From assembly GCA_020466095.1 (NCBI GenBank), contig CM035808.1, positions 1,985,190-2,049,189 on the forward strand: DNA of 64,000 nt. Reading direction: 5' to 3'. The stretch's first letter is position 1. Every line of letters starts with the position of its first letter. The notes beneath the pieces are model-generated. The model did no database searches. It saw only the letters and a list, made by a program, of their open reading frames with translations, and had not been told where the DNA came from. Shown here piece by piece: positions 1 to 11,800 of the stretch. The position numbers and the translations under genes are program-made. This stretch comes from Chlorops oryzae (lineage: Eukaryota > Arthropoda > Insecta > Diptera > Chloropidae).

Positions 1-337
1 AATTTCAAATTTATGGCCTACTGCGGAACCACTGTGCATTGCCACAGTCGATCAATAGAACTGACGCATGATAGGGGGACCTGGTCTCAGGTCAGAACTG
101 CCAGATGTTTTTTATAACTAAACCGGGATTTTCTTTTCAAAATTTTCCCAAAAAATCGTGACAAATTTTAAACCATTTTCGCGAGGAAAATGGCAACCTT
201 TCCCCAAAAATCCTCTTCCCCACTCACAAAGTATATTCATAATCACTTTGTCCTTTAAGGATTTATTGTTCGCTTTCTCAGATTTTTATCACAAATAGCT
301 ATTTTAATTTTAGTAAGTACCTAATGTTTAATCGGAC

Positions 338-500
338 TCCGTGGCGTAGTTGGTTGAGATGCGAGAGGCTCTGGATTGAACTCCCAGCTGGGACGTGGGT
401 GTTACCATAGAACCCTGCACCGAAGTGTTACCATAGCATTTCCAGGGTGCAACGACATCCACTGTTAGTCTAAAGCCATTTTTGCCACCTAACCGAAAAA
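338..500 (+). repeat. tRNA-derived SINE-like head
   Basis: GTGGCGTAGTTGG at 341-353 fits an A box and GGATTGAACTCC at 373-384 a degenerate B box, with tRNA-like spacing, followed by non-tRNA sequence. The stretch CATTTCCAGGGT near 440 recurs at about 32100, suggesting a shared repeat body. There is no intact tRNA fold. Confidence 0.45.
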
Positions 501-2040
501 GGAAAAAGTTTTAACCTTCATGATTGTTTCGAGACCGATAAGAAATGTCACTTTGAATTGCTTCTTTCGGATTCCTGACCATCGAAGACAGTCTTAGGCA
601 CGTTTTTATGCGCAACTTCGTTTGTCGAACGGTGGCGATGATGACTTCACGAAATGTTAATTCGGTATGCGAACGACAAACTTAATTTTTTTTTTTTTGG
701 CTCCGACTGCACCCGATCGTCTCTTTTTTTTTGGGTACTAACTAAGTTACTTTTGTTTTGGTAATGTTAGCCTTGGTGCTTTTGATTTGCGGTCATCGAA
801 ATTGGTCTTACAAAATATTTTGGTCGAAAACGATTTTTGAATTTTTAATTAATTTTTGAGTCAGACTAGAAGGAGTCCATAAATTGCAATCTGTATGCCT
901 TATATTCGTATGTATAATGTTTAAACAATTCTAACAAACAGATGCTTAAGGCCGGCGTGGCTTTGGGGGATCAAATTCCCCTCTCTGAAGTGTGAAGAAT
1001 CCCAAAAAACAAGAAAAAAGTCGCGCCTAAAAACCATCGCAACATTTTCTGCGCACGCGTCTACTGACAAACTATTCAGCCTAAAAGTATTCTAAAATAT
1101 TTTACTTACAAATTGCACATGTACCCTGCAGAAATATGGACTGATCCAAGTGTAGCCTTCGGTCAGTCCCTCATGTTACCACTACTAGTCCCTTCCTAAT
1201 TCCACTTCTAATGCATTCAACTGACCTTTTTAACATGGGCCTGGCATTGGAGAGGGACTAGTCCACAAAACGGCTGTTCTTTTTGGCTCAATTTTCATAA
1301 TTTTGTCTGGTTTTAGGCTAGTCAAATTAGGAATAACAAAAATGTCTTAAATATTTTTTGAAAAAAATAATTTATCTAAGGTGACGAATGTGCCTTTTAC
1401 AGGCTACCCTTTAACCAACCCGTTTATTACCGACCGCCGTTTAGACGAATTCGATGGAGCGAACTGCCATAATTTAACCGGTAGGGTTTGGACCGGTCAA
1501 AGGCCAGTCCTTCTTAGGAAATTGACCGGCTCATTTCTGCAGGGAAGGACCGAAGCGAACTATTTTGATGTTAAATCAAATTCCGTGATAATGGTCAATG
1601 TGATTATCTTTTGAAACCGAAATTTATGCAAACTGAAGGCTTCCATCCAAATAATGCAGCATCGATGAGCACGTTCGAAGAGAAGACTTTAACAATACGT
1701 ATAATTGCAGCTCACCATCTATTTCGCGGTGAATTTACCAAAAATGAGTACTCTGTGGTTACTCGAAATCTGACTAGTCTAAATGGAGAATATCTGAGTG
1801 AGAATAGACTAAACTTTGAGTAGAAACAAGTGCTTTAGAAGAAGTCAGAGCAATTAGACCAACTTGTATATATGGGACAATTGACCCCTAGTAGGTGTAC
1901 TCGTGAAGCAGTTTTAGAAGGAAGTAGTAGTCCTGGTATTTTTGCGATTAGTCGGTGACATGTTTGCGAGTAATTGGATTTTCTGCAGGGAACATAGTGA
2001 CCATTTGTAATTTTAAATAAAACCAAAGATTAAAAGATTT
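501..2040. other. Non-coding 3' flank, nothing firm
   Basis: AT-rich sequence with poly-T runs and short chance ORFs (1381-1614, 1611-1823, 1835-2026) lacking codon structure or recognisable motifs. 1140-1280 and 1440-1530 contain imperfect GACTAGTC- and CCGGTC-type repeats that may be old transposon sequence. Confidence 0.4.
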
Positions 2041-2420
2041 ATCCCAGCAAACATTTGGAGTCCTAAATGAGTCATTTATGAATCCATATTCGGAGTGTGA
2101 ACCCTCATAATGAACTCATTTAGAGCCCAAAATGAACGTGCTTTCCCCTTGTGATGGTCATCTTATATGAGTCCGAAATTATATACTGAAAGAGCTTATA
2201 TTAGAGTCATATATGATTCCTTCCGCACTCATATTTGACTCTTATTTCCCCCATAATATGAGCCACTCATTGCCGAGTCCATTTTCGATATAAGTAATTA
2301 TATGTGCCTTTTATGACTGTGCGCTATACTTCTTTATACTTATGTATGATCATGACCATATCTTTTCATATTTCAGACTCATTTCGGACTCACATTTCTG
2401 AGCACTCCAAACATATATTC
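2041..2420. repeat. Field of repeated ATGAGTC / GACTCAT motifs
   Basis: Starts CCCAGCAAACATTTGGAGTC and contains many copies of ATGAGTC, TGAGTCC or their complements, spaced irregularly over about 350 bp. This looks like a decayed short-unit array or the repetitive interior of a MITE. Confidence 0.45.
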
Positions 2421-3293
2421 TGTGATTTCAAAAGTTTTCTTACGACTTTTCCTTTCCCCTTTCAGTATTGAAACAAAGGAACGATGAATTATAATTTGGT
2501 AGTTACTTATTTGAAAAGGTACGTCTTTATTTATATTCTTGCAAAATTAATTCAATTTCAATTGGTTTTTTATTTTTAACTTGAACATATACATAAAACA
2601 TTTAATTGAAAATGTAAATTTTCTTTTGAAATTTGACAGCAAAAACATTTTAGCATTTTGAACATTTAGTGAAGCTTTATTCTTTAGAATTTTTATTTTT
2701 ATTTTATTGTTCGATTTGTCTCGTGGTTTTGGGTGACATCGAAGGATTTTTTTAAATTTATTGAGTGTGCTTTATTTTAATATTTTATGAGAAACTTGTA
2801 CAATCCATCTGATCTTACAAGCCAATACTTTCTATTTTAAAAGACTATTCAAATACTTTATTTTCGATCCCTGACAGCGTAAACATTCAATTTCAAATGT
2901 AAATAATACACGGTGCAACATTTAAAATTTAAACAAAATTTTTACTGCAATTCCTGAAAGTACATACTTGGTAAATTTCAAGTTTTTTCTTCTGATTTCG
3001 GGTAAAAATATGCAAATTTTAATTACCAAAAAGGGAGTCGAGGAGCGCTCCGAGGAGTTTACCAGGTGTTTTTTTTTCCTTTATTAAAATTACAAACTCT
3101 TGGCGGTTTGGAAATTATAGGCAAAAAAAGGTAAAAAGAGATAGAAAAATTTTTAAAATGTTTGAGATGTTTGCTATTTTTATCACTAGATGGAGTTTTT
3201 TTTCGAATCAGTTATTAGTACAGGTATTTTCTCCATATCTAGGGCAAAAATATCCTTATGGACAGGAAAATAAAATATTAAATGGCTTACGAG

Positions 3294-3932
3294 CAGTGTG
3301 CTCGGACTTGAAATTTTTTAAAGGTGGTAGATTTTTTTTAAATCTGGTAGATTTTTAAAAATATGGTAGATTTTTATAAAAAGTGGTAGATTTAAAATTT
3401 TTTTAATATATCAATACAATATATCACATCTGATCATGTAGAAAACTAGGAAACTTTTTTGAGGTATGTTCTCTTATTTTTAAATAATGTGTCAATATTT
3501 ATTGGATGTCGTTAGCCGCCAATGCTGCCCAGTGGCGTAGCGAGACATTCTGCCGCCTGGGGCGCAATAGGGGCACAATGCACAAAATGCCGCCCCCTCC
3601 CCGTAGTCTAAATAAAAAGACATTTATAAAAATTTAAATATGATTTGGCGCCCGGGGCGAATGCCCTTCGCTGCCCCCTTACTACGCTACTGATGCTACC
3701 GTTCTTGACAACATTCTTGACAATAGGAAGCTGCCAACATGTTTTTCAATACTACATAGCATTAAACCACATTTTTTATGTTCTCAATTATCCTAAATGA
3801 TCATAAAATAAATTTTAAAAAATAAATACTTAAGTAAAAAAAAGTGGTAGATTTTAACCTAGCATAGTAGAAGTGTTAGAAAGTGAAAATAGTGGTAGAT
3901 CTACCACTAAAGCGGTAAAACTCCGAGCACTG
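3294..3932. mobile_element. hAT-type non-autonomous element with intact 8-bp target duplication, interrupted by a second element
   Basis: The ends are CAGTGTGCTCGGACTT and AACTCCGAGCACTG (inverted, one GT indel), flanked by CTTACGAG at 3286-3293 and 3933-3940. Subterminal GGTAGAT motifs repeat several times on the left and right, as in hAT transposase-binding regions. No transposase is encoded. A shorter element is nested at 3530-3692. Confidence 0.85.
3530..3692. mobile_element. 163-bp hAT-type MITE nested in the 3294-3932 element
   Basis: Ends CAGTGGCGTAGC and CTACGCTACTG, flanked by ATGCTGCC (3522-3529) and ATGCTACC (3693-3700), 7 of 8 matching. It is GC-rich (GCCGCCTGGGGCGC) unlike its host. 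Nesting shows it inserted later than the outer element. Confidence 0.8.
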
Positions 3933-4418
3933 CTTACGAGTTATATCTATAAGTAAGTGCGCAACTTAGTTCTCGGCCACACGCTTCAAAATCGATTTGA
4001 AATGGCCATGTGAACAATCTAATAAAACGAAATATAGGAAATTTCAAAAAAACTCAAGTACTTTCAGGAAATGCAGTCAAAATTTTGTTAACATTCGATT
4101 ACCTCAAAAATGTGTCCTTGTAATATTTTTCAAATAAAATGTTTCATTTTCTATAGAAATCTCATTATGATGGTTACTGATTACAATTTTTTTTTTTTTT
4201 TTTCGAATAAAAAAAATAATTACTTTTTAAACTGAGTCCCATAACCTTACATTCCCTACCTAGATTGCCATCGAATTCCATTTAGTTGACGTCCACATTG
4301 TGCGCTATGCCTAATTTTGTACATTGACTAGAGTCTATTATCTAGTCTATCCATACTTCAAAATATTTATGTTATTATTGTGTGTACACTCATTATGATA
4401 TTTTTGTATTATATACAA

Positions 4419-4556
4419 TGCTATTCTCAAATAAGTGACAAGCAATTTTTCTACGTGACCCCTTTGTCTTTACTGATCAAAATTCCATATGCCCATAATA
4501 AGCAGGCAAAGATGGCTATTATAATGATGACAGGGGTCACGATTTAAGAATAGCAA
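4419..4556. repeat. Short inverted-repeat element
   Basis: GCTATTCTCAAAT at the left and ATTTAAGAATAGC at the right, with inner inverted CGTGACCCCTTTGTC and GACAGGGGTCACG. The size fits a small MITE; no clear target duplication. Confidence 0.5.
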
Positions 4557-4907
4557 CATTGGTAAGCTTAATGATTAACACCAAAAATTGTTTTTCAAAC
4601 TTTCTTAAATACATTTAGATCTATAGTTGAACTTAGACATGCTAATCAGGAAATATTGTGTAGCAAATAGATACATTTAACATTTAACAGTATTTTTTTA
4701 ATTTATTAAAGCTTTTGAAGGGAACTGCTGTACTTTCATTAGTTTAGAAAACATCTATTTGCTTAAAATATATACTTTATTTTTGTTACAATCGCACACC
4801 TTGCAACAAAATCGGCACAATTAGAAATTTCGAATTTCTTGAAAATCATTCAATCTCTCATGAAATCTCTAAGGTAAAATAATATTTTTTTAAACTTATA
4901 TTACTCT

Positions 4908-5370
4908 TGTACCAAGTACCTTAAAAAAGTACTCAATAGCTTCTACAGCACTATTCCTTTCTTCAACTGTTATACTCAGCTGTCATGTTGCTCACGCGCA
5001 GGAAATATTCAGGCGAGAATTCCAATAGCGCAGGAGCTGCAGGAAATTTCCTGCTGTGGTTTTTGATCTGAACTTGACTCAGTACATTTTTAGCTACTCT
5101 TGTACTCGTCTTGTTTTCTACGAGCGGTATGTTATATCTCCCGTTTACTTAACAAATAAATTATAGAAATCATATATATAGACACCGACGCCTAAAAGAA
5201 AACAAAATTTTATGCATATTACTTGATTAAGCAAGAAAATTATGTCCCCGTAGTACCAAGTACCCTAAAAAAAAGTACTCAATAGTTTCAATAACACTGT
5301 TATATTCCTTTTTGCAACTGTTATACTCAGCTGTCATTTAGCTCACGCGAAGGAACCCTGTAGGAAATGT
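4908..5370. repeat. Direct repeat pair, about 330 bp apart
   Basis: GTACCAAGTACC...AAGTACTCAATAG and TTATACTCAGCTGTCAT followed by GCTCACGCG occur at 4908-5000 and again at 5250-5352. The remaining sequence from 5371 to 5756 is AT-rich, with many TTGACA/TGTCAA-like words and no gene. Confidence 0.6.
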
Positions 5371-5764
5371 CAATAGTGAATCTATACTCTTTCTCTACTG
5401 ACCGCGTCAACGTCGTTACTGACCAGTTATATCCGCCCCAAGCCTTTGTCTATTGACATTTTATCAGTGAGTGGGCATTGCATGTCAACAATTGACCGAA
5501 GAATTATTGACGTCGGTACTATTATGTAGACAAAATGAGTACTCTTTCGTTTTTATAAGGAGACACGTTGTTGACATGGTCCATAAAGATAAACTATACC
5601 TCTTGACAGTACAGCTTCTTTAATGACACCGCCTATAAATACTGTTGACGATGGAACTAGTTCTCTTGTCTATATTGACGTCAATATAGACATGGGGCCA
5701 TATGGCGGCAGGCTTCCTGCAGGGAAATATTCAATTTTTCGAACTCGTGCGTGTGCGTGAGCAT

Positions 5765-7068
5765 TAGGGTGTCCCAAAAAAAATTTTATTTTGCGTAGGG
5801 TCCATATATAACTATATATGTCACTCACGAGCCGTTTATATTTTGGCTCTTTTCAACACGGTCTTGGGTGCCCACCACGGTCTTGGGTACCCACCAAAAT
5901 GAGCAGTTTTCACTTAGGTACTCACCAAAAGTATTTCTCCCTCGCTCTTTTTTTGCTTGTCGAGTATCATCTCTTTCTAACGGGCGCGAAATGTCCCGCC
6001 CAAAATCTATGAGAGTGACATATATAGTTATATATGATAGGGTCTAACCTTGTAACGGCGTGAAACACATCAGCCATTTTTTTTTCAAAATGGGTGGAAA
6101 TTCCACTATCTTTTGAACTGCATCATTAGTTTTTTCTATTTTCATGGAAATTGTAGAAGTAATGAAGCGTTTTTTTTATAAAGTTTTTGCAATTTCAACG
6201 AAAAATTTGACTTCATGACCCGAAAACGACCAAAAAGATTGGCAAAACGTATGGTTTTTTGTGCTTGAATATAAAGTATAGACATTTTTCTTTCGATTTG
6301 ATGGCTCGAAATCCAAGAATATTTTGCTTATGGACCTATATGCACTCAAATGTCCAAAATCTTAGCATCGCAACCTTTAAAACTGTTTCAAAAATTTCGA
6401 AAAAATTCTCAAAAATACTTTGAGCCATAAGCAGTGCCGACCACCACTACATTTACTAATTGCGTTTGTGTGCGTGCACATTACACAGCGAGAAACAGTT
6501 GTGGATGTTTTCATACAAAATTGCAAAAATTTTTCTTAGAGCTGAAAAATGTTCTTCTTTAGAACTGGGTATGTCCTTAGATCGATATGTCGCAAAAATT
6601 CGACGCCTCGTCCAAGAGGTAGGGATGGGTCATTTTGGAGCCTTTTCAGATCATCTTGAGCTCTTTTATCTTGAAAATTTACAGTGCAGAGCAGAGAACT
6701 ATTGTGCAAATCAATGATGTGCTGAATTTACACATATTATATAATAAAAATAACTGAATGTTAAGAACACCCTTGAAAAAATTCCTGAAGTATAAAAAAA
6801 TCATTTTCTTCAAAGTGTATCAAAGCTGAAAAATTTTACGTTCTCATCTAGCTTCATCCGACGCAGCTCCGTCTCGCTTGACGTTTTCAACTCAACTGAA
6901 CGAATTTTCGGCTCTCAGCTTTGCTTCTTGCTTCATTTGAGAGCAATTTTGTGCACATACGAGTGCTTACGCTCATTTTGCTTCTAGCTTGCTTCCGTGG
7001 CCGGCACTGGCCATAAGCTTTCGAATAAAAGTTGTGGAAAAAAAATTTTTTTTTTTTGGGACACCCTA
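5765..7068. mobile_element. 1.3-kb hAT-type element with perfect 8-bp target duplication
   Basis: Ends TAGGGTGTCCCAAAAAAA and TTTTTTTGGGACACCCTA, flanked by GTGAGCAT at 5757-5764 and 7069-7076. The interior has only short ORFs, so it is non-autonomous. A second inverted pair, ATATATAACTATATATGTCA and its complement (about 5806-5828 and 6016-6038), bounds a nested ~230-bp element with two copies of CGGTCTTGGGT. A related, more decayed element lies at 35734-36246. Confidence 0.88.
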
Positions 7069-7076
7069 GTGAGCAT

Positions 7077-7600
7077 GCAGTAGGTTGATTGGAATTAGTT
7101 CCATATGTTTGCATGTGTTGAATTTTTGCAGGAATTGCTGCATCAGTTTAATATAAGCGTTAATTTTCTGGGAGTTGGGAGTTTTTTTTACAGAGAAATG
7201 CAATCGAACATAAAAAAAATGATTAAAAAAAATTTTAATTGTGCCGACTTATTAGCAAGGGTGCGATATGTTAATGTATAAGGCTAAGATATTGCAAATT
7301 TCACACATAAAAAGACAGAATGAATCGATATGAAAACCAAAATATCGATATTTTTTTTTTGCAGTTTCAGAAATCAATTCAACTCTTAAGCTATTTAGAT
7401 TAAGCCCTATGAAGTAGATATGGGTATGTATAACATTTAACCATACGTCATGTATGTATGTCATAGGTACATATTAATCTATTGTTCAACATCAGTTAAG
7501 AAACATTCTGATCTGCACACGCAAAGCTTTAAGTCCATTGGAAATCGAATCGAATAGTAGAATCGGTTGAATTAAAAATTTATTCGTGCGTAAATCCTTA
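7077..7600. other. Non-coding, downstream of Rab3-GEF
   Basis: AT-rich; no motif-bearing ORF. May contain the 3' UTR end. Confidence 0.4.
7579..7584 (-). promoter_or_regulatory. Possible polyadenylation signal for Rab3-GEF
   Basis: AATAAA on the minus strand about 150 nt past the tail stop at 7733. It is the nearest perfect hexamer I noticed; in AT-rich sequence it can easily be chance. Confidence 0.3.
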
Positions 7601-7639
7601 AAGCCATGGCATGCAGATCGAGCGGCATACTTCACGTGA

Positions 7640-7711
7640 ATGCGGCTCAACACCGGCATGACCACCACCGCCTCCACTGCCGCCGCCGCTGCCGCCGCCG
7701 CCGCCGCTGAA
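7640..7711 (-). other. GC-rich poly-Gly-coding stretch next to the gene end
   Basis: A GCC/GCT-repeat island in AT-rich DNA. On the minus strand it follows a strong acceptor-like TTCTTTTTTTAAG and can read as Gly-rich sequence, then HAGVEPHSREVCRSI and CMPWL, stop. It could be a 3' UTR repeat or part of another terminal exon; no donor partner was identified. Confidence 0.3.
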
Positions 7712-7732
7712 CTTAAAAAAAGAACTCCTTCG

Positions 7733-8637
7733 TCAGTGTTTGCGATGTGATTGTGGCGATGTGGAGCTATTGGCGTTGCTCGGTGAATTCTGTGATGCCG
7801 ATGATGGTGATGATGATGGTGATGGTGTTACCAAATTAACACTGCCATATGATGGACGATGAGATGAATTGAATGAAGTTGTTGTTGTTGCATCATTTGG
7901 TGATACTGATGCCGATGTTGGCGGCGGTGTTGAGTATGTCGATGACGTAACGGTCGAGGCACGTGACAAAGTTGTTTTCAATTTAGGTATAACGAACGGT
8001 GGCGGTGGTTGCGGTGTATATTGCGGTGGTGTCGAATTCGCTGAAATTTGCCGCACAAAATTTCGTGCTCCTGATAAGCCTGAGGCCGAGCCGGAAGCAC
8101 CTGATGTTGACGAATTTACTTGGAGCGAGCTGGTGCGCGCTATAGCGCCAGTTCGTGGTGGAATGACTGGCGGTGGACGCGGCGGAGGTACACGCGCCTT
8201 GGGCGGCGGAGAAGTGTAGCTTTCGGTTGATGATTGTGACGGCACGCGGGGTGGTAGTTTCGGTAGTTCTTGTGAGGATGATGATGGTGGTGTTTGTGTT
8301 GGTGTAAGTGGTGGTGGTGATGTTGATGTTGATGGATGGTGTGGCATCGTTGTTTGTTGTGCTGTTGTTATCGTTGTGGTGATAATTGGTGCTCTTGATG
8401 TCGTAATAATTGAATGTTGAGTGGGTGGCTGAACGGTTGTGGTTGTTATTGTCGGTTTCTGCATCGGAACGGTGTGTCTGATTGTTACGTTTTGATGTTT
8501 ATTGCATTGATTTGTTGGCGCTGCTGAGGTTGTTGTTATCATTGGCGGCGATCGACGTTGCGATGTGGTGCTCGCTGCCTGCTCTGCTGCGGCTGTTGAA
8601 GCTGCAACATTCGCTGAATCCTTATTGGATTTCCGTT

Positions 8638-8664
<27 letters not shown>
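7733..8664 (-). CDS. Rab3-GEF: Ser/Thr/Pro-rich tail, probably the true Rab3-GEF C-terminus after a frame shift in the poly-Q tract
   Basis: About 310 codons are open from the CAG tract (read here as poly-Asn/Ser) to TGA at 7733-7735. The peptide is low complexity but looks translated: [20 protein letters not shown], repeated Thr runs, and proline motifs such as PPPKARVPPPRPPPVIPP that resemble SH3 ligands. It has no plausible start of its own. Adding it to the main product gives close to 2,100 residues, near the length I recall for Drosophila Rab3-GEF (about 2,080). Reaching it from exon 21 needs one base removed, or two added, within or just before the repeat tract. A tract-length error or length polymorphism is the simplest explanation. 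Confidence 0.65.
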
Positions 8665-8669
<5 letters not shown>

Positions 8670-8813
8670 TTGTTGCTGTTTGGCATGTTGTTGCTTCTTT
8701 TGGGCATGAATATCCTGAATTTGAGGAGTGATGACAACCGGATTCTTCTTCTGATCATGTCCGGCTGCGACGTACGAGAAGACACACAGTACGGAATAGC
8801 AGATTTGATCGGC
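8622..8813 (-). CDS. Rab3-GEF: Rab3-GEF exon 21 (C-terminus in the main frame, poly-Gln)
   Basis: Residues 1748-1810: [40 protein letters not shown], then a CAA/CAG tract (poly-Q, about 8642-8685) and TEIQ, stop TAA at 8622-8624. The acceptor is [25 protein letters not shown] is the conserved end of the family. In this frame the protein stops just after the poly-Q, but the neighbouring frame stays open for another 300 codons. Confidence 0.92.
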
Positions 8814-11800
8814 CTTGGAAAATGGAAAATTAATTTTAATTAAAAAAGCAAATATTTTGGGGGTGTGAGAAAAGAGTGAAAAATTTGAAATTTCATTTGA
8901 ATATTTATTTACAAAAAAACATAAATAACGGTACATGCACTTCTCTCCTTTTTTTGACAGTTATTTACAATATCAAAAGATTTTTTTTGAATTTTTTTAA
9001 AAATTTTTTTTATGATAGATTTGAATTCTTTTGGTGCTTGGCACGATTAGTCTTGTTCGATTTGGTTTCCGGCACAAAATGGTGGATTATTGTTAGCACG
9101 GTAGCTGGTGGAAGCGGAGGAGTGATCTCTTCAGTCATCGTCGTGCTCGCCATTTTCAATGCTTATTTGAGGTGATCTGATTTGGGCATACTTGTGTGGA
9201 TATTCCATGAGTCTCGTCGCCAGTCGAACTGAGAAGATGCGGTGCAGACTCAAAGCGGCCTCGGACGCCTTTGAATCAGTTTTATTTATTTTTTTTTTTC
9301 GTTTCGTGGTGGACGTTGGTTTGTTTTGTGTGTGTTGATTTTTTCCCAATTGTTCAGATGCATTTTGATTTTTTTTTTTTTTAAATATATTTTGTTTCAT
9401 TTGAGTGCAGTAACAGACATCAATGAACGAACGAACGAACGAGCGAACAAATTTTGGTGAGTTGATGCGTTTATGACGTACAAAATACATGGAGATGTGA
9501 GTAGATGTGTGTTGTTATTGTTGTAGTTTTGACGAAAAATAACACAGAAAAAAGAAAGGAAGAAAATAATCAAGTTAAAAAAATAAAAATAACATTTATT
9601 ATGTACAGATAAATGGGCTTGTTTTTTGTTCTTATTAGCCATGAATCGTATGAGTCGTGTGTGCCTCGAAGGAACATGCAAAAAAAAAATATAAGGCCTA
9701 CTTTTAATTGCTTTAGAAGGATTCTACGTGATCTGATTGGGTCTACAGTTTAGCCTTTCATTGCAATCGATGAGATGATGAGAAAATTAAAAATTAAATA
9801 TCAAAATGATCATTTATCCGTTTGCTATCAATGAAGTCGAACTTATTAGATTTGATACAGCAAAACTAATAAGTTCATTTAGATTTTCAATTTTCTCATC
9901 TTATTTTCAAAAAATTTATTAGACATATGGAGTACCAAATTAAAGGAAATCGATCCAGCATTTTGAATAAAATAAAAAATTTGGGTGTTAATAGGACCTT
10001 TTTCATACCAAAATGGCTCTCAAAGTCAAAAACTGTTTAAAAAATTTTTAAATTTTAACTTTGAAGGCTCAAATACCCTTGAAGATGCAATAACGTGTAA
10101 GACTATTTTATACGCCTAGAGAGGTCTGACAATTCTCTGTCGAACTGCATTAAAATTTTTATCTTGGATATAAACGGTGAGGCGTGACAATTTTTTTTCT
10201 GAAACAACTGCAAATTTCTTTCTTTCCCTTATAACTCCTCAGGGGTGCATTTTGGACCCCCTCCCCCCCTGACATTCGATTTTTTGTTAGTTCTGACCCC
10301 CTCTATCAGCTCCCGACCGGTTGACCATCACAAACGGAACACCCCGTATGTAGCTTTTTCAGGAAAATTTCTTTTATTTATGTTTCGTTTCTATACAAAG
10401 TAATTAATTAGCGGGGGCTATGCTGATGTTTTTTCATGTGATTGATAAGTCTCTAAGAAAAAATTTATAAATATTAACTATATAAATAAGGTTTCTGGTC
10501 TGTATAGCTTAAAAACCGTAGAAATTCGGATATGCTCATTTCGGAAATCTTGTGCCACACCCTAAAACAGAACCCGATTTTATGGATTGTGCCCATTTCG
10601 GAAAGACCTTAAAATTACCCTTCAAAATCCACTTGGTCCAAGGAGGACCAAAAAGGACCAATATCATGGAAACCATCAAGGAAAAACGAAATTCCCCATA
10701 CAAAAAAAAATTTTGTTTTTTGGCGTTTTCAGAGCACGATCAGACCACCCCTTAAAAACGCTTTGTTTTGGAAATCGTTTATACTATTAATTTTGTCATA
10801 ATATTAACTTTCAAAAACCACTTGGCCCACAAAAATTTCTAAGCAATTTTAGCTGTACTGAAGTAAAATATGTGACAACATTTTTCAATGAAGTTCATAC
10901 AATCTTGCAATGTAATAAGAAAGAAATTTAGAGTATACTTTTAGGGTAAAAATTTTTCATATGAAAAATTCATTTCAAAACAAAAGTTTATACAAAATGT
11001 GTGCTCCAACGAAATCAGATTTTTATGAAAGCTTCAGAATGTTCCAAGTTTCATCACTCTGCGAACACTCCGTATAGTTTTTACACTCAAATGTATTATG
11101 CGATCCCACTGTGTCATGGGAGGAAATTCGAAACGCCCATTTCCCGAGCTTTATCGCTTAAGAAAAAAAGTTTCAAAACCAAAGTTTATACTAAGTATGT
11201 ATGTGATCTAATGAATCATAAAAAAAATAAAATTTTTTCCAAAACAGGTTTCTTGACACCTTTCTAAATACATATATCGATTTTTTTTTCTGAATTTTTT
11301 TTTACTTTGGCGGTCATTTTGTCATGAAAACTGTCCTATTGACACATACTTTTCGAATTTTTTTCCAAATCTCTGTTGAAATTGCCTTTAAAATTCGTAG
11401 TACATATGCCATCATTTGCTTGTGGTTTCACCTCAGGAAAAATATTTGTAATCATTAGTCCTTAGTGTCAAGTCGATAAAATTGGCTTTTGGTGCCTCTA
11501 TGTGACTATGTGAATGCTTCCAAATTCTACTGAAACTGATTTTAATCTCAACATACATACCAGTGTTGGAAAATGGAAATTTCAGTGTGTACCTAAAATG
11601 GTCCATAAATTGTACCTAAATATAGTAAAGTGTACCTAATATACCCAGCCGGATATTTGTTCATAAATGGTAAACTCATTAATGTTTTCACCGAAGACAT
11701 CAAGGGAAAAATTTGAGTACTTCTCAAATCTGATTACATGGTCATTTAAAGGAGATGTTATTCATACCAATTCTAATGGAAATGTCATCGAGAGAGGGTG

